Source of the DNA: a virus
Virus record (IMG/VR): IMGVR_UViG_3300000115_000066
Span: 1 to 27,776 of that record
Reading direction: 5' to 3' (one strand)
DNA length: 27,776 nt
Below, piece after piece: positions 7,681-13,812 of the stretch. Made by a program: the position numbers and the translations under genes. The notes beneath the pieces were generated by a model. That model was not told the origin of the DNA, searched no databases, and saw nothing but the letters and a program-made list of their open reading frames with translations. Every line of letters begins with the position of its first letter. Position 1 is the stretch's first letter.

Positions 7681-9156
7681 TGATATTTTCCAACTTATAT
7701 CATCTACATGATTAAAGTCTAGGTTTTTCTTTTGTGCTTTTTCTACACTTTTATGATGAGGTACAAAACATTTTTTCATAGCATAAAATAAACCATCCAG
7801 TAAATCATCGTGCTTTCCACGAGGATATAACAGCAACTCATCTTTTAGTTCTTCCATTGATTTTAGCATAAACATTTTCTTTTGAGCAAAGTAAGGTTGC
7901 ATTGTTTCTAATCGTGAAGATTTACTTGTACGTGGATTTTCTTTTATCTCTAATCCTGATATAAATATTTTTTCTTCATCACATCGTTGCTTTAAGTACT
8001 CTCGTAGCATCTCTTGATAGCCGACACTCTCTACTCGCACTTTTACTGGTTTAAATAGCTTAAAGTACTCAATAATACTTTCTGCTAGTTGCATAGGGGT
8101 TGCTCTCTGGCGGTAATACTGGAGAATATACCTATTGTTGTTTTCGTCTACTGCTACAGGCATGATTACAGAGTAATCTGCTGTCTTGCGTACCGAAGAA
8201 GCTGGATCAACCCCCATGAACACATTGACAGGGATTTCTTTTTCCCCATCGGTTAAATAATGATTATCTGAGCTATCAATCTTTAGCGTATAATCATGAT
8301 ACTGGATATAAGACTGCTGAAACAATTGATCTTCATCTCCAACAATTTGACACATGTACTCTCTGTAAAACACAGAGGAACGTCCAATAGATTCCAGTTC
8401 TCTTTTCTTTTGTAATAATTTATCAATAGGTTGCCACTCTTCCCACAAAGCTTTCTTTTTATCTAAGTCAGGACTAAAGTGCATGTTTACCCAACCTTCC
8501 ATTTGTTTTAATATTTCTACTAAACATCGCTGGTGCTGAGGAGTACCAATAACAATAATCTTTCCTTTTTGCGGATCTAAAGAAGGAACAGCACTCTGTA
8601 GCAACCAACGAAGATTTTGCTCCATTGCTTCTGCTGTTTTAGTATTATTCTCATCTTCAGGATCATCTACAATAATAAGAGTAGGGCGTTGGCTACCTAC
8701 TTTAATACCACGAAGCTGTTGGCCTGTGCCTTTACAAATAATCATAGACCCATCTTTTAGCTCTATCTCTGTCTTTGACCATTGCTTTGCACTATGTTGC
8801 CCCCAATATCCGTAGACCTGTCGAAAAGTTTCTGAGTACTCTATTGTATCTTTTATTGTACCCAATAGCTTAATCGCATGATCTTGGGTTCTAGACACTA
8901 ATACAATAAGTTTTGCCCCACTGTCATTCATAATATGGAATAAAGGATATACACCTCCAACGATAGAGGATTTAGCGTGACCACGTGGGGCAATAATGTT
9001 TACTTGTTTTTGAGAGTGGTCTACTAAAGACTCTGCTATTTTGTAATGAAAATCAGGGGAAGCAGCAGAAAACATATTAGACATAATTACTTTTCCAAAC
9101 ATAATCATGTTTTTGCTTAATTTCTTTTTTATAAAGTCTTGGTCTTTTTTTGCCAT
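7678..9156 (-). CDS. terL: Terminase large subunit (TerL)
   Basis: This 492-aa protein is the ATPase-nuclease motor that packages DNA into the prohead. The ATPase part shows an unusual Walker A, APRGHAKSS, at 56-64 (Lys62), Walker B LIIVDDPEDE at about 160-169, and the coupling motif IVIGTPQHQ at about 201-209. The RNase H-like nuclease shows the expected acidic residues: FMGVDPASS (Asp317), VRVESVGY (Glu376) and KHDDLLDG (Asp450, Asp451, Asp454). All key residues are present, so it should be active. It ends 53 bp before the portal gene and starts 2 bp after a 50-aa protein. ATG at 9154-9156 follows a run of A/G-rich leader. Confidence 0.97.
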   Translation of the reverse strand: MAKKDQDFIKKKLSKNMIMFGKVIMSNMFSAASPDFHYKIAESLVDHSQKQVNIIAPRGHAKSSIVGGVYPLFHIMNDSGAKLIVLVSRTQDHAIKLLGTIKDTIEYSETFRQVYGYWGQHSAKQWSKTEIELKDGSMIICKGTGQQLRGIKVGSQRPTLIIVDDPEDENNTKTAEAMEQNLRWLLQSAVPSLDPQKGKIIVIGTPQHQRCLVEILKQMEGWVNMHFSPDLDKKKALWEEWQPIDKLLQKKRELESIGRSSVFYREYMCQIVGDEDQLFQQSYIQYHDYTLKIDSSDNHYLTDGEKEIPVNVFMGVDPASSVRKTADYSVIMPVAVDENNNRYILQYYRQRATPMQLAESIIEYFKLFKPVKVRVESVGYQEMLREYLKQRCDEEKIFISGLEIKENPRTSKSSRLETMQPYFAQKKMFMLKSMEELKDELLLYPRGKHDDLLDGLFYAMKKCFVPHHKSVEKAQKKNLDFNHVDDISWKIS

Positions 9157-9158
9157 TA

Positions 9159-9311
9159 CTACTTTCGTTTTTTAGGCTTATTAGGACACTTTGTCATATT
9201 CACTATTTTACTTTCTAATAAAATTCCCGTTTTAAGACCGCAATGTGTGTTATCCTTATACTTACCTGCAAACACACAGTTTTTCTCTTTTAAGGCACAA
9301 TATGCAGCCAT
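9159..9311 (-). CDS. 50-aa cysteine-containing protein between terminase genes
   Basis: A short frame starts at an ATG complement at 9309-9311 and stops at 9159-9161, giving MAAYCALKEKNCVFAGKYKD and a basic end NKPKKRK. Cysteines lie at residues 5, 12, 24 and 42, with His23 next to Cys24, so a small zinc-binding fold is possible. Support for the gene is position: its ATG shares TAATG with the stop of the 71-aa gene, and it fills the gap to TerL with 2 bp left. The same junction style joins many genes here. No known function. It could be a terminase accessory protein. Confidence 0.6.
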   Translation of the reverse strand: MAAYCALKEKNCVFAGKYKDNTHCGLKTGILLESKIVNMTKCPNKPKKRK

Positions 9312-9526
9312 TAAAGATGATCTGTAATAAAGGTATCATAGTAATAACCAGATGTCTCCATTTCTTTCAAGGCATCAATAGCTACTGTAGACATAAACGC
9401 AGGATCTCCTTCATGCATCACAGCAATTACGTGTAATGCTCGTACTGCTATTTCAATTTGCTCGTGAATAAGATTATTCTCGTCTAAGCCTTCGTATTCG
9501 TTGTCTATATCACTCGGCTGGTTCAT
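9311..9526 (-). CDS. Small acidic protein between TerS and TerL, unknown
   Basis: This 71-aa protein starts MNQPSDIDNEYEGLDENNLI, an acidic disordered leader. A helical core with EIAVRALHVIAVMHEGDPAF and a short tail follow. Its start overlaps the end of the TerS-like gene by 17 bp, and its stop overlaps the next start as TAATG. Small acidic proteins between the terminase genes are common in phages, but none of the families I know fits securely. Confidence 0.65.
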   Translation of the reverse strand: MNQPSDIDNEYEGLDENNLIHEQIEIAVRALHVIAVMHEGDPAFMSTVAIDALKEMETSGYYYDTFITDHL

Positions 9527-10283
9527 TTGTTTCTGATTTCCGTTGTAAGGTTACCTTTTTCTCTTCTTTGGCTATAGTATCTGCTATTTGTTTCGTAACA
9601 TCTACTTGAACTGTGTCTGTAATCATTTGTTTGTTTGGCTTCATCTCTAATAAGTCCATTAGATAGTCATTTGCCTTTAAAAAATTGTTTACATCCCCTT
9701 TGTCTTCTGCCATTGCTAATGCACGTACAATATTATCTAGTGCAAATTCTTTGTTAATAGATTTATCGTGCAGTAATTCTTTAATTTTCTTTTCAACCAT
9801 GCGTTTTGTCACTTTTTGCTTGAGGAATCTTCGGACGGTGGCTGCTGGAGTTTGTTGGTTAGGTCTATAGATTTGTCCAAGAACATTAAAGTCAACCGCA
9901 TTGCTCCCCAATAGCATATTTGCGTAAGCATTAACAGTATTTTTACTCCTCGTTTTACCATTTTCTTCCTCATCCCATGTTCGTTTAGGGTTTGTTTTAC
10001 TATATACTCCATATTCGTGATTTACCAAAAAATTTATTTTAGAAAAACTAGAATCCCATCCTACTCCACACGTAAGCTTAATAAACGTTTTAACGTGTCC
10101 AGCTTTATCGGTATAACTCTTGCGGTCAAAACATTCAGATACGTAACCATCATCTGTTAACGCCCATTCTCCTACCTCTGCTTGTTTCCAAGGCACGTAT
10201 TGAATCTTTTTTGCTGATGCCTCTTCCTTGCTGTATACAGGGTAATGATTTGTTTTTCCTTTAATTTTTCTTTTTATTTTCAC
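9510..10283 (-). CDS. Putative terminase small subunit (TerS)
   Basis: The 257-aa protein precedes TerL in the packaging block, the usual place of TerS, the DNA-recognition subunit. The basic N-terminus (MKIKRKIKGKTNHYPVYSKE) is followed by a 100-residue domain that could bind DNA. From about 160 a helical region (RMVEKKIKELLHDKSINKEF, then ALAMAEDKGDVNNFLKANDY and LLEMKPNKQ) resembles the central oligomerisation helices of TerS proteins, with a C-terminal tail that would contact TerL. It is longer than most TerS (about 150-200 aa). No ribosome site is obvious, and a 12-bp palindrome lies 3-14 bp before the ATG. Alternative: another DNA-binding late protein. Confidence 0.65.
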   Translation of the reverse strand: MKIKRKIKGKTNHYPVYSKEEASAKKIQYVPWKQAEVGEWALTDDGYVSECFDRKSYTDKAGHVKTFIKLTCGVGWDSSFSKINFLVNHEYGVYSKTNPKRTWDEEENGKTRSKNTVNAYANMLLGSNAVDFNVLGQIYRPNQQTPAATVRRFLKQKVTKRMVEKKIKELLHDKSINKEFALDNIVRALAMAEDKGDVNNFLKANDYLMDLLEMKPNKQMITDTVQVDVTKQIADTIAKEEKKVTLQRKSETNEPAE

Positions 10284-10285
10284 AA

Positions 10286-10330
10286 GTGTAGCTACACTAC
10301 CATATAGCTATATGTTAGTATACTATATGG
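10286..10330. promoter_or_regulatory. Palindrome cluster in front of TerS
   Basis: Within 45 bp lie three perfect palindromes: GTGTAGCTACAC (10286-10297), CATATAGCTATATG (10301-10314) and TAGTATACTA (10316-10325). CCATATAG (10300-10307) also pairs with CTATATGG (10323-10330). A TA-repeat follows at about 10333-10346. The first palindrome covers the place where the TerS ribosome site should be. Candidate roles are an operator for a late repressor, a translational hairpin, or part of a cos/pac packaging site, which often lies by terS. Confidence 0.5.
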
Positions 10331-10351
10331 TTATATATATATATACTATTA

Positions 10352-10561
10352 TTAATCCATACTCTTTTTATCAGAATGATCTACTCCAATCTGCTGAGCT
10401 ATAATCTTTGATACGATTTCATACTCTGCTTCAATAGCTTCTAAGTTCTTTTCTTGGTTATTCAATATATCTTCATATTGGTTTTCTGTCATAGTCTTCT
10501 GCTCCCACTTGCCAGTATTGACATTCAGTACTTCGTATTCTCTGTTACGTTTTTTATCCAT
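10352..10561 (-). CDS. First gene of leftward late block, unknown
   Basis: The 69-aa protein begins MDKKRNREYEVLNVNTGKWE and consists of a short beta start followed by a long charged helix (NNQEKNLEAIEAEYEIVSKI), so it may dimerise through a coiled coil. It is the first leftward gene after the divergent control region, which could suit a regulator or a terminase-associated protein. There is no strong ribosome site. It is separated from the TerS-like gene by the palindrome cluster. Family not recognised. Confidence 0.6.
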   Translation of the reverse strand: MDKKRNREYEVLNVNTGKWEQKTMTENQYEDILNNQEKNLEAIEAEYEIVSKIIAQQIGVDHSDKKSMD

Positions 10562-10994
10562 GTTCTACTTTAAGTTAATATTGCTATCTATATTAATACA
10601 ATGATTTAATTGGAATAAAGTTCCATGTACTCCTTTAGAAAGTTATTTTAGAATGTGAGTGGAAGGAACATGTTACATGGTACCCCCTATGTTTTGGGTT
10701 GCACGTTACTTATTAGGTTGAGTTGACTTTTTTAGTTCCACTTAACTACTGGGTGTAAGCGAGCTTACCCTAAGAGCTACATTTAACCCACCCTTACGAT
10801 CCTCGTATCTTACCCCTGCTCATACTTCGCAGCCGATACAGAGTGATCATTTACACTTTATGCGTATACACGCACGTAAGTATCTACTAATCCATACACA
10901 TCTACCATGTACATGCACACATATTACCACTTACAATACGCTTCCTTTATCTCTGATAATACAATAAGTATTACAACTTAACAAAGGAGCAAAA
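10562..10994. promoter_or_regulatory. Divergent control region (433 bp, no gene)
   Basis: No convincing reading frame exists here, and genes diverge from both ends, so it should hold the promoters for both blocks. Seen: TGGAACT on the minus strand at 10619-10625 and 10734-10740; an inverted repeat CCATGTA (10623-10629) / TACATGG (10674-10680); a hairpin GGGTGTAAG-CGAG-CTTACCC (10751-10770) with a 2-nt bulge; a TTGACT hexamer at 10723-10728 without a good -10; and, before the first rightward gene, CTTCCTTTAT (10941-10950) followed by GATAATAC, a possible -10. The stretch 10745-10940 is less AT-rich than the surroundings. Promoter positions are guesses. Confidence 0.55.
10612..10628 (-). promoter_or_regulatory. 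TGGAACT element, copy 2 (candidate late promoter)
   Basis: Minus-strand CATGGAACTTTATTCC lies about 55 bp upstream of the first leftward gene and matches the element at 7663-7680 in the core TGGAACTTTNATT pattern, allowing a 2-nt difference in the T-run. A third TGGAACT sits at 10734-10740. If it is a -35-like site, the following AT-rich stretch would carry the -10. Confidence 0.3.
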
Positions 10995-11255
10995 ATGGTA
11001 ATCGAATTTACTGATATATCAACTGGCAATGTAACTGGATACAATAAAATATATGTTTATGCAAAGGATTATAGTGAGGCTACAGAATTGCTTAGAAAAC
11101 AATTTCCATTTGTAATTAACGAGTACAATTACGATGAAGAAACTGGCGAAGACCAATACTCATGGCAAAAGCTTGAAAAGATATATCCTCATATGTATGC
11201 AAGACCAAACTACTTAATCATCAATAACCCTCATCAAACAAGGAAGAAAAAATAA
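10995..11255 (+). CDS. First early-block protein, unknown
   Basis: This 86-aa protein starts MVIEFTDISTGNVTGYNKIY and looks like a compact alpha/beta domain: two strands, a helix with SEATELLRKQFPF, then strands and a polar tail ending in KKK. The ribosome site AAAGGAG lies 6 bp before ATG. It opens the rightward block after the divergent control region, so it is likely expressed at once on infection. First-expressed small phage proteins often act on host enzymes, but nothing in the sequence names a target. Its stop overlaps the next ATG as TAATG. Confidence 0.75.
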   Translation: MVIEFTDISTGNVTGYNKIYVYAKDYSEATELLRKQFPFVINEYNYDEETGEDQYSWQKLEKIYPHMYARPNYLIINNPHQTRKKK

Positions 11256-11347
11256 TGGAAATATTACAACTAATAGCATACACGTGTGGACTAACAGTTT
11301 ACATTATGATAGGTATGCATTTATACAAATTAATTAAACGTAAATAA
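11255..11347 (+). CDS. 30-aa membrane peptide
   Basis: A short frame, coupled by TAATG to the 86-aa gene, encodes MEILQLIAYTCGLTVYIMIG followed by MHLYKLIKRK. It is one predicted transmembrane helix (about residues 4-24) with a basic C-terminus (KLIKRK) that would stay in the cytoplasm. The ribosome site AAGGAAGA is inside the upstream gene. Phage early regions often carry such single-span peptides. It may act on the cell envelope or membrane enzymes, though this is only inference. A terminator-like stem-loop follows 16 bp later. Confidence 0.6.
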   Translation: MEILQLIAYTCGLTVYIMIGMHLYKLIKRK

Positions 11348-11363
11348 AATAACTATACAAATG

Positions 11364-11398
11364 TAAAGGGAATAGCTCTTCTAGAACTGTTTCCTTTA
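11364..11398 (+). terminator. Stem-loop with CCTTTAT 3' arm (copy B)
   Basis: TAAAGGGAA (11364-11372) pairs with TTTCCTTTA (11390-11398), 9 bp with one G-U, closing a 17-nt loop. It follows the 30-aa gene and resembles the other early-block stem-loops whose 3' arm ends in YTTCCTTTAT. The downstream bases are T-rich, so termination is plausible. Confidence 0.6.
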
Positions 11399-11429
11399 TA
11401 TTTGGTTTTTACTTAATCAACTTAACATC

Positions 11430-11519
11430 TTTATGCTTGTCTACAAAAAGTGGTTCTATCAACGTAATGTCCTCCCACATTTAAAGGGTAATGATAGATA
11501 GTAATGTGGCAAGCATAAA
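11430..11519 (+). ncRNA. Structured 5' leader, possible pseudoknot
   Basis: Upstream of the 68-aa gene, TTTATGCTTG (11430-11439) is perfectly complementary to CAAGCATAAA (11510-11519). Directly inside, CCACATT (11475-11481) pairs with AATGTGG (11503-11509), so the two helices would stack end to end. TCTATC (11455-11460) can also pair with GATAGA (11493-11498), which lies in the loop of the second helix and would form a pseudoknot. The element ends 4 bp before the AGGA ribosome site (11523-11526). This fits a cis-acting leader controlling the next gene, or a small RNA. There is no match to a riboswitch class I know. Confidence 0.45.
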
Positions 11520-11532
11520 CAAAGGAATAATC

Positions 11533-11739
11533 ATGAAAGATATTAAAGAGTCATTAAAACTAACTGGCTGGTATGCACTAGGAGCTACTGCCATTGGAGT
11601 AAGTAAAGTAATCAACAAAGGTAGAGCTATAGCACTAGAATTAAAGAAAGGCACACCTCAAGAATTTGTACGCTATACCAATCAAGATATAGCAAAAACA
11701 TTTAAAAACAAATTCAGCAAAGCTAACCCTGAAACATAA
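11533..11739 (+). CDS. Small protein with hydrophobic segment, unknown
   Basis: I place the start at 11533 (MKDIKESLKLTGWYALGATA) because AAAGGA sits 6 bp upstream. An in-frame ATG at 11491 would lie inside the leader structure with its AGGG only 2 bp away. The product has 68 aa. Residues 10-25 (LTGWYALGATAIGVSKV) are weakly hydrophobic and could touch the membrane, and the rest is basic and helical (KGRAIALELKKGTPQEFVRY). It stands alone between two structured non-coding stretches and is followed 15 bp later by the 64-aa gene. No family recognised. Confidence 0.65.
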   Translation: MKDIKESLKLTGWYALGATAIGVSKVINKGRAIALELKKGTPQEFVRYTNQDIAKTFKNKFSKANPET

Positions 11740-11754
11740 TTAAGGAGAATAATA

Positions 11755-11949
11755 ATGGATAAACTAAAACATTTTATTATAAATGATATAATAAAAAATG
11801 CAGATTGTAAAATGGTATTAGCTGGTCAAACTATTTATGATAAAAAGATGCAAGAAGAAGATTGTAAAAATCAATTAAAAATAGACCTTGAATCATTAAG
11901 CGTAACATCATTGTATATATTATACTCAACTGTTTTAAACAAAAATTAA
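11755..11949 (+). CDS. Small helical protein, unknown
   Basis: This 64-aa protein begins MDKLKHFIINDIIKNADCKM and is predicted as three helices. A strong ribosome site, AAGGAGAATA, precedes the ATG. Two cysteines (residues 18 and 37) are too far apart to be a zinc knuckle. Its stop codon lies inside the 5' arm of the following stem-loop, so translation and hairpin folding compete at the end of the gene. Function unknown. Confidence 0.65.
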   Translation: MDKLKHFIINDIIKNADCKMVLAGQTIYDKKMQEEDCKNQLKIDLESLSVTSLYILYSTVLNKN

Positions 11950-11987
11950 AGGGAGAAATGCTTCCTTTATGTCTGGCAATTATGCCA
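11947..11987 (+). terminator. Tandem stem-loops (copy C) before the 121-aa gene
   Basis: TAAAGGGAG (11947-11955, containing the stop codon of the 64-aa gene) pairs with CTTCCTTTA (11961-11969): 9 bp, one G-U, 5-nt loop. Five bases later TGGCA-ATTA-TGCCA (11974-11987) forms a second perfect hairpin. The first belongs to the CTTCCTTTAT family. There is no U-run, so it may be a processing site rather than a classical terminator. Confidence 0.55.
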
Positions 11988-12012
11988 CTTAACCAAAGTA
12001 CAAGGAAATAAC

Positions 12013-12378
12013 ATGAAAACACTAAAACAAATACTAACAGAAATGAGATCTAAAGCTGTAGAAAGTGCAGAGCTAGGATATAATAATGTATGGATCAGAA
12101 GATCAAAGCAAGATCCAGAAAATAGCAAAGCATATATCAATGAAAATGCTAGTATCTCTCAAGCTTCAGAAGATAAAACTACCGAATGGATTTATAATCT
12201 TTGGGTAAAAACTACTGAAGAGGGACTAGAAGAAATGGACACATTTGTAGAAACAGAGCTAATACCAAAAGGCATGAGTCTATTTATTGATAAAGATACT
12301 AATGAACCAATAGAAGTCTTATCAAAAGACAAAGGTTCAGTACGGTTCATGATAGCTAGGTCTAATTTAGTGTCATAA
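12013..12378 (+). CDS. Early protein of 121 aa, unknown
   Basis: The product starts MKTLKQILTEMRSKAVESAE, a positively charged helix. A beta-rich middle (NNVWIRRSKQDPENSKAYIN) and an acidic helix-strand C-terminal half (ETELIPKGMSLFIDKDTNEP) follow. A ribosome site, AAGGAA, lies 7 bp before the ATG. It is isolated between stem-loop copy C and a strong terminator, so it is probably transcribed as a single unit. Its predicted soluble alpha/beta fold and lone position suggest a host-takeover factor, but I recognise no domain. Confidence 0.7.
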   Translation: MKTLKQILTEMRSKAVESAELGYNNVWIRRSKQDPENSKAYINENASISQASEDKTTEWIYNLWVKTTEEGLEEMDTFVETELIPKGMSLFIDKDTNEPIEVLSKDKGSVRFMIARSNLVS

Positions 12379-12386
12379 CATCTAAG

Positions 12387-12422
12387 AAAAGAAGTACAGG
12401 GAGAAATCCTTGTATTTCTTTT
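12387..12422 (+). terminator. Strong intrinsic terminator
   Basis: AAAAGAAGTACAGGG (12387-12401) pairs over 15 bp, with two G-U pairs, with CCTTGTATTTCTTTT (12408-12422), closing a 6-nt loop. The 3' arm ends in a T-run followed by TTATT. This is the best classical terminator in the early block, 8 bp after the 121-aa gene. Confidence 0.8.
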
Positions 12423-12653
12423 TTATTAAGGTGCTAACGCACGTTATTTTATTATTTAAAAGGTGCTTCGCTCAGTACTTTTAATTTAAGAACAGATGAA
12501 CAAGCTTCTGAGTACAAATATAAATAGTTTGTTATGAACATATATGTTACATTATGAGGCGTTTTAAGGGATATAACAAGAAAGTAATAAAGGACAATTT
12601 ATACTCTGGTTAAGTATAGGTAATGGTCTATTATGACTAACTAAATTACCATG
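12423..12653 (+). other. Non-coding stretch with stem-loops
   Basis: Between the terminator and the next operon I see no gene with a ribosome site. Seen: GTGC-TAAC-GCAC (12431-12442); TTAAAAG (12456-12462) pairing with CTTTTAA (12478-12484), followed by AT-rich DNA; and GGTAAT (12619-12624) pairing with ATTACC (12645-12650). The bases 12485-12618 hold no clear structure. The stretch probably carries the promoter of the 12720-15230 operon, and could encode a small RNA. Confidence 0.4.
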
Positions 12654-12685
12654 AGGGAGCAGTTTATTTATTTAGACTGCTTCCT
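12654..12685 (+). terminator. Stem-loop (copy D) before the 12.7-15.2 kb operon
   Basis: AGGGAGCAGT (12654-12663) pairs with ACTGCTTCCT (12676-12685), 10 bp with one G-U and a 12-nt loop. The 3' arm runs into CTTCCTTTATTTCTAATAATATAAATGGGAG. The TAATAATATAAAT right behind may be a -10 element, so this site may join a terminator to a promoter. The same arm sequence GCAGT/ACTGC recurs at 15241-15310. Confidence 0.6.
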
Positions 12686-12719
12686 TTATTTCTAATAATA
12701 TAAATGGGAGTTACAACAT

Positions 12720-12935
12720 ATGAAATGCACTATACATCCGTATACATCAATACAATACCAAGAAGTTATAAAAGAAAAAAGACTGCCTTGGTCTGATGAA
12801 TTTGTAAAAACCTATCACGATACACCATATTGTTCTGATTGTTTTGAAGAATATACAAAAACAGGTGTTTATATTAACAACTTAACCAACGATACTAGGA
12901 GTAATTATGCAATATACAAAAACGTTACAAAATAA
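12720..12935 (+). CDS. Small cysteine-containing protein, unknown
   Basis: This 71-aa protein starts MKCTIHPYTSIQYQEVIKEK. Cys3, His6, Cys38 and Cys41 (YCSDC) could bind one zinc ion, a pattern of a split zinc knuckle in which a short loop joins CxxH to CxxC. The remainder is polar with aromatic residues. The ribosome site GGGAGTTACAACAT is good. It is the first gene of a run of nine overlapping genes ending in the DUF932 protein. Zinc binding is inferred from residue spacing alone. Confidence 0.65.
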   Translation: MKCTIHPYTSIQYQEVIKEKRLPWSDEFVKTYHDTPYCSDCFEEYTKTGVYINNLTNDTRSNYAIYKNVTK

Positions 12936-13152
12936 TAACATTAAAAACGTGTACGATAGAGAAGCATTATCAGATGCAATTATAGATCTAGGATGCGTAC
13001 CAAATGATTTAAATAGCATTAGTCAACAATTAGATGACTTGTATTATCAAGCAACAAAAATACAACATACAATAACATTGGTAAACAAGGAACTAATACG
13101 TGTAATAGATCAAATAAAAAAAGATTCAGATAAAGCGAGGTATAGTTTATGA
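12907..13152 (+). CDS. Small helical protein, unknown
   Basis: The 81-aa product starts MQYTKTLQNNNIKNVYDREA. After a short leader it has two helices, the second with a heptad-like pattern (QQLDDLYYQATKIQHTITLV), so a coiled-coil dimer is likely. It begins 28 bp inside the preceding gene with a ribosome site, AGGAG, 4 bp from its ATG, and ends in an ATGA overlap with the next gene. No family recognised. Confidence 0.65.
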   Translation: MQYTKTLQNNNIKNVYDREALSDAIIDLGCVPNDLNSISQQLDDLYYQATKIQHTITLVNKELIRVIDQIKKDSDKARYSL

Positions 13153-13403
13153 GTACAACAGAAACAGATTACATTTTTGATAAACTGTATGAACACACTG
13201 AAGATTATATGGAAGAACGTATGAACGACATAATGAGTGATTTAAAAGAAGATTTTCATGTAAGCGAAGATGTGTCTAGAAAATTATTTTACTCGTTTCT
13301 AGAGAACAAATACAACGTTAAACATAGTTTACCAAATTATAACAATACAATAGATAAACTAAATGAATTAACTATAATAAAAAACAATAAGGAGTCTGTA
13401 TGA
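13149..13403 (+). CDS. Small acidic protein, unknown
   Basis: The 84-aa protein begins MSTTETDYIFDKLYEHTEDY and is acidic, mostly helical, with MEERMNDIMSDLKEDFHVSE in the middle. Both ends overlap neighbouring genes as ATGA. No membrane segment, cysteines or known motif appear. Acidic small phage proteins sometimes mimic DNA or bind host regulators, but no specific evidence is present here. Confidence 0.65.
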   Translation: MSTTETDYIFDKLYEHTEDYMEERMNDIMSDLKEDFHVSEDVSRKLFYSFLENKYNVKHSLPNYNNTIDKLNELTIIKNNKESV

Positions 13404-13678
13404 GTAAGCTAGGAACATTTACAGCAGTTGCTAAAGGTGCAAGCTATTTAGGAATGGCATTAAATCAAATGGTAAAATTAGCAGCTCATGGAACAAGGAC
13501 TGCTGCTGATTTTGTTATTGATAAAAAACGGTATGACGTTGAATTACTTGTAGGTGGAGCTACTATAGAAACTAAACATAATCAATCAGGTGCACAGCTA
13601 TCTAAACTTGTAAGAATTATGGGTGATGTAGGTGTAGAACAAGCAATTATAACCGATGTTAAAAAGGAGAAAAAGTAA
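13400..13678 (+). CDS. Small protein with Gly/Ala-rich start, unknown
   Basis: The 92-aa protein starts MSKLGTFTAVAKGASYLGMA, a mildly hydrophobic stretch, followed by a basic central section and a strand-rich C-terminus (YDVELLVGGATIETKHNQSG, then VGVEQAIITDVKKEKK). AGGAG precedes the ATG. The layout, an amphipathic helix followed by a small alpha/beta domain, is unusual for a soluble enzyme. It may attach to a membrane. Its stop overlaps the next start as TAATG. Confidence 0.65.
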   Translation: MSKLGTFTAVAKGASYLGMALNQMVKLAAHGTRTAADFVIDKKRYDVELLVGGATIETKHNQSGAQLSKLVRIMGDVGVEQAIITDVKKEKK

Positions 13679-13812
13679 TGGTCATTATTGATATACCAAA
13701 CTGGATGTTGTACATCTCATGGTTTATAGGATCTAACATAATAGTAGTTATTACTCTTTTGTTATGGATGTGGTTTTTAAACTGGAAAGATACTCGCAAG
13801 GAGACATCATGA
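13678..13812 (+). CDS. 44-aa single-span membrane protein
   Basis: The frame starts at ATG 13678 (TAATG overlap, AAGGAG upstream) and gives MVIIDIPNWMLYISWFIGSN and then a very hydrophobic stretch ending in LWMWFLNW. One transmembrane helix covers about residues 9-37, with charged residues (KDTRKE) after it. It lies between two soluble small proteins and overlaps the next ATG as ATGA. It is too short for a holin pair judgement, and a lysis gene in the early block would be unusual. Confidence 0.65.
   Translation: MVIIDIPNWMLYISWFIGSNIIVVITLLLWMWFLNWKDTRKETS

Noticed and set aside
10331-10350. TA-repeat as a CRISPR or microsatellite feature
   Set aside because: Only a short run of TA in AT-rich DNA; no spaced repeats anywhere in the window suggest a CRISPR array.
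10745-10830. tRNA-like stretch on the minus strand (GTAGCTC near a GGGTAAGC hairpin)
   Set aside because: No T-loop GTTCGA, no acceptor stem and no anticodon arm can be drawn.
11491-11532. Upstream ATG as start of the 68-aa gene
   Set aside because: It lies within the leader structure with AGGG only 2 bp away, while ATG 11533 has a well-spaced AAAGGA.
12554-12613. A 19-residue basic peptide frame (MRRFKGYNKKVIKDNLYSG)
   Set aside because: No ribosome site, very short, no neighbour coupling that would support translation.
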